This document shows, piece after piece, positions 6,608 through 10,592 of a stretch of DNA of 10,592 nucleotides; position 1 is the stretch's first letter; each line of letters opens with the position of its first letter. The DNA is from Candidatus Zixiibacteriota bacterium (GTDB taxonomy: Bacteria; Zixibacteria; MSB-5A5; GN15; FEB-12), in assembly GCA_016213305.1 (NCBI GenBank), contig JACRAV010000032.1, forward strand, positions 1-10,592, written 5' to 3'. The translations under genes and the position numbers were made by a program. The notes beneath the pieces were generated by a model. It had not been told where the DNA came from and searched no databases. It saw only the letters and a program-made list of their open reading frames with translations.

Positions 6608-8455
6608 CTAGTATATGACGCAAGTGAGTTTCGGCCCACCCATAAACATATACGAAATCAGAGCCGTCACGTCGCTGATATCGATGCCTTTGGAACCATC
6701 CACATCTGACTGTGATAACACCGGCGGCACCGTCCCGCCGATAAAGAGAAAATCGATCATGGCTGTAAGGTCGGCGATATCCGGGCCGCTTCCATCATTG
6801 TTGACATCCCCCGCGAGGCATATCTTGATCGAGCCGGCCACCGAGCCGCCATAGTAGATTCCCGGTTGTGCCTCAAAGGTCGGCGTCTGATACCCATACG
6901 CCAGCACCTGCACCGGCGTGCTGGCTCCCTGCGGCATCGACCCGACCGGCCACAGATAGACACTCAAAATGGGGCCTTCGCCCGGCGGCAGAAATGTCCC
7001 GGGACCGCCCGGTGCCGCAAAATTGATCTCATAGGTGCGACGCTTGTTGAATGCGTCCACCTGAACCGGCGGCGGAACCGTCCAGCCGGCCGTGCGCGTG
7101 CCGGCATTGAGTACCGTGTCGAATGCCACACTGTAGGTTCCCGCCCACGTGAAGGGAATCAGTATCCTCGTCAGCGGCAGGGAATTCTTGATCGAAATGT
7201 CAACTCGCGTCTTCTTGCCGGCGTTGCCCAGCACATTGGCCACCTTGAACGTGTCCGCGTGCGCCCAGATGTATTGCGGCTTGGTTACCGTGAACGGCCC
7301 GCCTGCCGACTCGATCGACAACGTCACGTCATAGTTCCCGGCGTTGAATGTGTGCGTCGGATTCTGGAGGAGCGAACTGTCACCGTCATGGAAATCCCAT
7401 TTCCACGACGTCGCCTGCTGAGCCGTCTGACCCTGAAACGACACTGTCAGTGGGGCCGGACCGAAAACCCCGTCGGAGATGAACCGAACGCCCGACATCC
7501 AGGCCTGCAACCTGTCGTACGACCAGCACGACATGCGGCCGGACTGCTGGCTGGTGAAGTGATTACTACACGATCCGTAACCCATGTAATTGGTAAAGTC
7601 CGTATTCCCCCACGAAAATCCCGAGCAGGGATCCGTTCCTCCGGGATTGCCGCACGCATAGCTGAGAGGCGTCGGCGGAATGTCCGAGCAAAAATCGCCC
7701 GTGACGTCGCTCGGTGTGCCGGCGAATTCATAACAGGCATCGCACTGCCCAACCTCCGAAACACCGTGAAACGTATGCCACAGACCGAGACAATGACCCA
7801 TTTCATGCGTCGCCGTGTGGTTGTCGTACGGCGGAAACTGCGTCCGGTTCATCACGATGCCGCCATATGGGCTAAGAGCATCCGAATCCCACGGAAACGT
7901 CGCATAGGAATACACCTTCCCCCCGACATTGACCGCAACCACGAATATGTTGCATTGGGAATCCGCCTTCACTGCGTACAACGACTTCATGGCGTCGAAT
8001 TCACTCGCGATCGTTATGGTGCGAAAGCGCGAGGCATTCACAAATCGCATACCCGTCATTTCGAATTGTATCCGGTGCGGCAGAAAGTCACGGTTCAACC
8101 AGGCCATCTGTGTATCCACGTCCGCCGCGGTACAGGCCGGGTTCGAACCGTCGTCGTTGCGAAAGACGTTGAAATATACCTTGAACACCGTAATCGTGGT
8201 CGAGCCGCTGGGAATCCAACTGTTGCGGGTTGCCGGAACATCGCACGGACCAACATCGCAATACCCCGCCGCCGCCGCCCGCATCGCCGCCGGCTTCTGT
8301 GCCCACATCTCCTGCGTGCCGCACCAACCGACCACCGGAACCGGCGCCGCCGCCTGTGCCACCACCGGCTGGAATCCGCTCAAAATCAGGGTCAATGCCC
8401 CGGACGCAAATATCTTTGTAAAGGTGCCGCTAACGGCTGAACCGCTCGATCGCAT
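6608..8455 (-). CDS. Secreted M43-type zinc metalloprotease with PKD, cohesin-like and dockerin domains (paralogue 1)
   Basis: A 615-residue exported metalloprotease and probable first gene of the minus-strand cluster. The N-terminus has a short polar region and a hydrophobic core ending PVVAQAA, so cleavage near residue 35 is likely. The zinc-binding motif is HEMGHCLGLWH (His217, Glu218, His221, His227), with the Met-turn at Met291 (NYMGY). A PKD domain follows (about 327-383, WDFHDGDSS), then a cohesin-like domain (about 402-545) and a two-repeat dockerin: GDVNNDGSGPDIADLT (549-564) and DVDGSKGIDISDVT (584-597). Domain order and length equal those of the neighbour at 4731-6566, and seven cysteines after the active site align between the two (238, 241, 256, 268, 277, 296, 310 here). 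They are diverged tandem duplicates. A strong AGGAGG precedes the ATG. Zinc and glutamate residues are intact. The target protein is unknown; cleavage of extracellular protein for nutrition is the simplest role. Confidence 0.93.
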   Translation of the reverse strand: MRSSGSAVSGTFTKIFASGALTLILSGFQPVVAQAAAPVPVVGWCGTQEMWAQKPAAMRAAAAGYCDVGPCDVPATRNSWIPSGSTTITVFKVYFNVFRNDDGSNPACTAADVDTQMAWLNRDFLPHRIQFEMTGMRFVNASRFRTITIASEFDAMKSLYAVKADSQCNIFVVAVNVGGKVYSYATFPWDSDALSPYGGIVMNRTQFPPYDNHTATHEMGHCLGLWHTFHGVSEVGQCDACYEFAGTPSDVTGDFCSDIPPTPLSYACGNPGGTDPCSGFSWGNTDFTNYMGYGSCSNHFTSQQSGRMSCWSYDRLQAWMSGVRFISDGVFGPAPLTVSFQGQTAQQATSWKWDFHDGDSSLLQNPTHTFNAGNYDVTLSIESAGGPFTVTKPQYIWAHADTFKVANVLGNAGKKTRVDISIKNSLPLTRILIPFTWAGTYSVAFDTVLNAGTRTAGWTVPPPVQVDAFNKRRTYEINFAAPGGPGTFLPPGEGPILSVYLWPVGSMPQGASTPVQVLAYGYQTPTFEAQPGIYYGGSVAGSIKICLAGDVNNDGSGPDIADLTAMIDFLFIGGTVPPVLSQSDVDGSKGIDISDVTALISYMFMGGPKLTCVIY

Positions 8456-8465
8456 ATCCTAATGT

Positions 8466-8471
8466 CCTCCT
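8466..8471 (-). promoter_or_regulatory. Ribosome binding site of M43 paralogue 1
   Basis: AGGAGG on the minus strand, ten bases before the ATG at 8455. A second, closer AGGA lies two bases before the ATG. The strong site fixes the start at 8455 and gives the proper signal peptide. Confidence 0.7.
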
Positions 8472-8532
8472 ACACAACCAAGTAACGTCTTCGACGGTGA
8501 GTAGCTCAAGTAGGTGAGGGCTGTCAACCCCA

Positions 8533-8560
8533 AATATACCCCTAATTCGCGCTCTGGCAA
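8533..8560 (-). promoter_or_regulatory. Candidate promoter of the minus-strand protease cluster
   Basis: On the minus strand TTGCCA (8560-8555), a 16-base spacer and TATATT (8538-8533) fit sigma-70 boxes at five of six positions each. The same stretch reads TATATTTG, which fits the TAnnTTTG -7 element known from Bacteroidetes, with a TTG 19 bases upstream in place of the -33 element. The -10 box is the same hexamer as in the S8 protease promoter candidate. Transcription would start near 8525, leaving a leader of about 70 bases before the ATG at 8455. Confidence 0.5.
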
Positions 8561-8675
8561 GGGATTTCTACTCTCAAATGCCGCAGAAACTGCGCCCCCA
8601 AACTTGATCCCGATAACTGCCCATCCGTCAGCTCTTGATCGGTTTCTTGATATCCTGTCCGCTCAATTTCACCAT

Positions 8676-8723
8676 TCCGTCAGGTCCTTCGGCCGGCGAC
8701 AGCCGGACGTGAGACCTGACGGA
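8676..8723. repeat. 48-base nested palindrome (REP-like or operator)
   Basis: Outer arms TCCGTCAGGTC (8676-8686) and GACCTGACGGA (8713-8723) are perfect 11-base complements. Inside the 26-base centre is a second hairpin, CCGGC (8693-8697) and GCCGG (8702-8706) with the loop GACA. It could be a dispersed repetitive palindrome, a regulatory site between the divergent genes, or an RNA structure in the transporter leader. It is not followed by a run of T on either strand, so a standard terminator is unlikely. Confidence 0.7.
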
Positions 8724-8803
8724 CACATTTGACCCCGTCCGCCGCGTCTTGAAAGTAGCCCCAACCGAGATGATCTTGTATTGTCTTGCGACAGAACACG
8801 CGT

Positions 8804-10150
8804 ATGGCGAAAAAGAATGCACCATCGGAGAATAAATCCCAGCAGTCTGGAATTCACCTGATTATCCGCGCCCTCCGCCACCGCAATTACCGGCTCTTCT
8901 TCGTCGGCCAGAGCATTTCGCTCATCGGCACCTGGATGCAACAGATTGCCATGAGTTGGATGGTCTACCGGCTCACCTCGTCGGAACTCATGCTCGGCCT
9001 GGTTAGCTTCGCCGGTAACGTCCCCGTGATTATCTTCGCGCCCATTGCCGGCATTCTCGCCGACCGCTGGAATCGTCACCGGATGCTCGTTATCATCCAG
9101 TCGCTGTCCCTGATTCAGGCCCTGATCCTCGCTGTACTCGTGCTGACCAACACCATCGTCATGTGGGAAATCATCGTCCTTGGTGTCTGCCTCGGCCTCC
9201 TCAACGCCTTTGACATGCCCATACGCCAGGCCTACGTCGTGGAGATGATCGAAAACCGCGAGGACCTGGGCAACGCCATCGCCCTCAACTCCTCCATGTT
9301 TAACATGGCCCGCCTGATCGGCCCAGCCGTGGCCGGTGTGCTGATCGCCGCGGTGGGGGAGGGGTACTGCTTCTTAATCAACGGCCTGAGCTACATTGCC
9401 GTTATTCTGGCCCTGGTGGCGATGAAAGTCGCCCCTGCCCTCGCCCGACCCAAACCAGCACCCCTCTGGCAAGGACTGGCCGATGGCTTCCGCTATTCCT
9501 TCGGCTTTCCGCCCATTCGATCGATTCTTCTGTTGCTGATTCTGGTCAGCATTATCGGTATGCCCTACATGGTCCTCATGCCCGTGATCGCCAAAACCAT
9601 CCTCCACGGCGACTCCCATACCATGGGCAACCTGGTCTCCTGTTCAGGGGTGGGCGCCCTGGCCGGCGCGATCTATCTGGCCTCAAGAAAAAGTGTCCGC
9701 GGACTGGGACTGGTGATTCCGTCGATGGCGGTCGTGTTCGGCGGTGGCCTGGTCGCCCTCTCCTTGTCGCGCGACATCCGGCTCTCGATGCTCTTCATGG
9801 TCATCACCGGTTTCGGGATGATTGTCCAGATGGCCGCAAGCAACACCGTCCTGCAGACGATCGTTGACGAAGACAAACGGGGGAGAGTGATGGGACTTTA
9901 CACCATGTCGATTCGCGGCGTCGCCCCTTTCGGAAGTCTTCTGGGCGGCGCGCTGGCGTCGGTGATTGGCACTCCGCAGACACTTCTGGTCAGCGGCCTG
10001 ATCTGCATCGCGGGCGGTCTCTTTTTCGCACGACACCTGAACGCCTGGCGTCGCCATGTCCGACCGATTTACGTCCGCAAGGGGATTATCCCCGAAGTCT
10101 CACAAGGACTCCAGTCCGCCACCGAAGTCACCAAACCGGGCGGGGACTGA
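8804..10150 (+). CDS. MFS transporter, EntS/MFS_3-type exporter
   Basis: A 448-residue inner-membrane transporter of the major facilitator superfamily with about 12 hydrophobic segments. After a polar N-terminus the stretch ALRHRNYRLFFVGQSIS is typical of the EntS/MFS_3 family. The loop between segments 2 and 3 carries the motif A variant GILADRWNRHR (83-93). The family-typical GLLNAFDMPIRQAYVVEM (131-148) and DEDKRGRVMGLYTM (355-368) are both present. Members export small molecules such as siderophores or drugs by proton antiport; the substrate cannot be read from sequence. The ATG at 8804 gives the normal N-terminus; a TTG at 8786 would add six residues. Neither has a clear Shine-Dalgarno site, which is unusual in this window. 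The gene is divergent from the protease cluster and appears to be alone in its transcript, so no functional link to the proteases is shown. Confidence 0.92.
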   Translation: MAKKNAPSENKSQQSGIHLIIRALRHRNYRLFFVGQSISLIGTWMQQIAMSWMVYRLTSSELMLGLVSFAGNVPVIIFAPIAGILADRWNRHRMLVIIQSLSLIQALILAVLVLTNTIVMWEIIVLGVCLGLLNAFDMPIRQAYVVEMIENREDLGNAIALNSSMFNMARLIGPAVAGVLIAAVGEGYCFLINGLSYIAVILALVAMKVAPALARPKPAPLWQGLADGFRYSFGFPPIRSILLLLILVSIIGMPYMVLMPVIAKTILHGDSHTMGNLVSCSGVGALAGAIYLASRKSVRGLGLVIPSMAVVFGGGLVALSLSRDIRLSMLFMVITGFGMIVQMAASNTVLQTIVDEDKRGRVMGLYTMSIRGVAPFGSLLGGALASVIGTPQTLLVSGLICIAGGLFFARHLNAWRRHVRPIYVRKGIIPEVSQGLQSATEVTKPGGD

Positions 10151-10182
10151 GATATGCAAACCCGACATTCTCATCTTCTCTT

Positions 10183-10208
10183 GTAGGTCAAGCGCCCCGG
10201 CGCTTGAC
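10183..10208 (+). repeat. REP-like hairpin preceded by GTAG
   Basis: GTCAAGCGCC (10187-10196) pairs perfectly with GGCGCTTGAC (10199-10208), with only CC between. GTAG (10183-10186) stands directly before the stem. A GTAG or GTGG tetranucleotide next to a palindrome is the hallmark of REP elements mobilised by RAYT (TnpA-REP) transposases. No run of T follows, so a terminator for the transporter gene is less likely. Confidence 0.6.
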
Positions 10209-10215
10209 TCTTCAT

Positions 10216-10262
10216 CCGTGGGAACCTCAACCTGCAGGCGACGACGCCTGCGTAGCCCACGG
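10216..10262. repeat. Nested hairpin within the repeat cluster
   Basis: An inner hairpin, GCAGGCG (10234-10240) with CGCCTGC (10245-10251) and loop ACGA, is enclosed by outer arms CCGTGGG (10216-10222) and CCCACGG (10256-10262). The outer right arm is preceded by GTAG (10252-10255). Two-level design resembles the palindrome at 8676-8723, though the stem sequences differ. Confidence 0.6.
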
Positions 10263-10278
10263 CTTGAGCGACCATTTC

Positions 10279-10307
10279 GTGGTCGGCGTACGTCCTCGTG
10301 CGCCGAC
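10279..10307 (+). repeat. Hairpin preceded by GTGG
   Basis: GTCGGCGTACG (10282-10292) pairs with CGTGCGCCGAC (10297-10307) over 11 positions with one G-T wobble, loop TCCT. GTGG (10279-10282) overlaps the first stem base. On the minus strand the centre reads ACGAGGACGT, close to the ACGGAGGCGT centre of the next hairpin. Confidence 0.6.
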
Positions 10308-10319
10308 ATTTTGTGCAAC

Positions 10320-10337
10320 GCGGACGCCTCCGTCCGC
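10320..10337. repeat. Short GC hairpin ending the repeat cluster
   Basis: GCGGACG (10320-10326) pairs perfectly with CGTCCGC (10331-10337), loop CCTC. It closes the run of inverted repeats and is followed by GCGTGGGTCAA (10343-10353), which echoes the GTAGGTCAAGCG at the cluster start and may be a remnant of another unit. Confidence 0.55.
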
Positions 10338-10361
10338 CTAAAGCGTGGGTCAATATTCTTC

Positions 10362-10390
10362 TTGATCTCCTTGTCGCTATCCGCTATCGT
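10362..10390 (+). promoter_or_regulatory. Tentative promoter for the gene at 10506
   Basis: TTGATC (10362-10367), a 17-base spacer and TATCGT (10385-10390) match sigma-70 boxes at four of six positions each. It would give a leader of about 110 bases. The match is modest and could be chance. Confidence 0.25.
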
Positions 10391-10493
10391 TCGTGTATGG
10401 CAACTGAATATCACGATCACGTGCCTATCGGGTGGATCACACGCTGAATTCTATCGATGGGATAGGTCTCCAACCAACATACCAAACCCAGGC

Positions 10494-10499
10494 AAAGGA
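10494..10499 (+). promoter_or_regulatory. Ribosome binding site of the gene at 10506
   Basis: AAAGGA ends six bases before the ATG at 10506. This good spacing is the main support for the short open frame at the window end. Confidence 0.6.
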
Positions 10500-10505
10500 A
10501 ACCCC

Positions 10506-10592
10506 ATGAAGTATCTGGTGAAATTCTCTTTCTCGAACGAGGCCGGAAATGCCGCCCTCAAAGATCCCCAGTTTGGATCGAAGATCAAGCAA
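10506..10592 (+). CDS. N-terminal fragment of an unrecognised protein (runs off the window)
   Basis: The frame is open from the ATG at 10506 to the last base, 29 codons, starting MKYLVKFSFSNEAGNAALKD. It has a Shine-Dalgarno site six bases upstream. The visible residues begin with a short beta strand (KYLVKFSF) and an amphipathic stretch, with no signal peptide, so a soluble cytoplasmic protein is likely. The start resembles small alpha/beta stress-type proteins beginning MKYLV, but I do not assign a family. It follows the transporter gene in the same direction but is separated by 355 bp of repeats, so it is probably its own unit. Confidence 0.6.
   Translation, partial: MKYLVKFSFSNEAGNAALKDPQFGSKIKQ

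Larger units (their letters stand above)
8456..8803. other. Divergent intergenic region
   Basis: 348 bp between the divergently oriented M43 gene and the MFS transporter gene. It holds the ribosome site and promoter candidate of the M43 gene on the minus strand and a long nested palindrome on the transporter side. I see no convincing promoter for the transporter: TTGAAA at 8749-8754 has only a poor -10 (GATCTT at 8772) at the right distance. No open frame here has a ribosome site or a protein-like composition. Confidence 0.6.
10151..10505. other. Intergenic region rich in hairpins
   Basis: 355 bp between two plus-strand genes. The first half (10183-10337) is almost entirely made of inverted repeats, listed separately. 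The second half holds a tentative promoter, a small inverted repeat CTATC/GATAG (10451-10455 and 10461-10465) and the ribosome site of the gene at 10506. Open frames on the minus strand through this region consist mainly of the hairpins and are not credible genes. Confidence 0.6.

Noticed and set aside
6866..8440. A 524-codon open frame on the plus strand, antisense to the first M43 gene
   Set aside because: It is a shadow of a GC-rich gene: very high in Arg, His and Pro with no domain-like pattern, no ribosome site, and it lies opposite a gene with an intact zinc site and clear domains.
8522..8527. Perfect TTGACA on the minus strand, considered as the -35 box of the M43 gene
   Set aside because: No acceptable -10 box 16-18 bases downstream; the TTGCCA/TATATT pair just upstream is better.
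8514..8732. Short plus-strand open frame in the divergent intergenic region
   Set aside because: No ribosome site, no conserved-looking protein features, and it runs through the palindrome.
10183..10337. CRISPR array
   Set aside because: The units have different sequences and no regular spacer length; each is an independent inverted repeat.
10100..10420. A 106-codon minus-strand open frame after the transporter
   Set aside because: It crosses the end of the transporter gene and is built mainly from the hairpin repeats; there is no ribosome site.

Overview
The window (about 10.6 kb, GC-rich) looks like the genome of a Gram-negative bacterium of the Fibrobacteres-Chlorobi-Bacteroidetes (FCB) superphylum. 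I would guess an uncultured lineage such as candidate phylum Zixibacteria. The reasons are a C-terminal 'NYPNPFNP...KMMLVK' sorting tail of the type IX secretion kind, secreted proteins ending in 'GDVNNDG..DIADLT' dockerin repeats, and FG-GAP repeat proteins. The phylum assignment is an inference; no marker gene is present.

Positions 1-8455 hold four genes on the minus strand that encode exported proteins. In transcription order they are an M43-family zinc metalloprotease (6608-8455), a paralogous M43 metalloprotease (4731-6566, 41 bp downstream), a large subtilisin-like (S8) protease with seven FG-GAP-type calcium motifs and a sorting tail (900-4568, after a 162-bp gap with its own promoter candidate), and a probably exported beta-strand-rich protein (903 running off position 1) whose ATG overlaps the protease stop codon. 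A promoter candidate with a TATATT -10 box lies upstream of the first gene and a second one upstream of the S8 gene. The group reads as an extracellular proteolysis cassette that uses two C-terminal architectures: cohesin-like plus dockerin on the M43 pair, and a type IX-like tail on the S8 protease.

Positions 8456-8803 are a divergent intergenic region with the first-gene promoter candidate and a 48-base nested palindrome. Positions 8804-10150 on the plus strand encode a major facilitator superfamily exporter of the EntS/MFS_3 type. Positions 10151-10505 have no gene but contain a dense cluster of different GC-rich hairpins, some preceded by GTAG or GTGG as in REP elements. At 10506 a further plus-strand gene starts behind a good ribosome binding site and leaves the window after 29 codons; its product is not recognised.

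The window does not contain an obvious new defence or mobile system. The points most worth a second look are the hairpin cluster, the nested palindrome, the cohesin-like/dockerin protease pair with a possible disulfide clasp, and the overlapping downstream gene that a simple closed-ORF scan misses.
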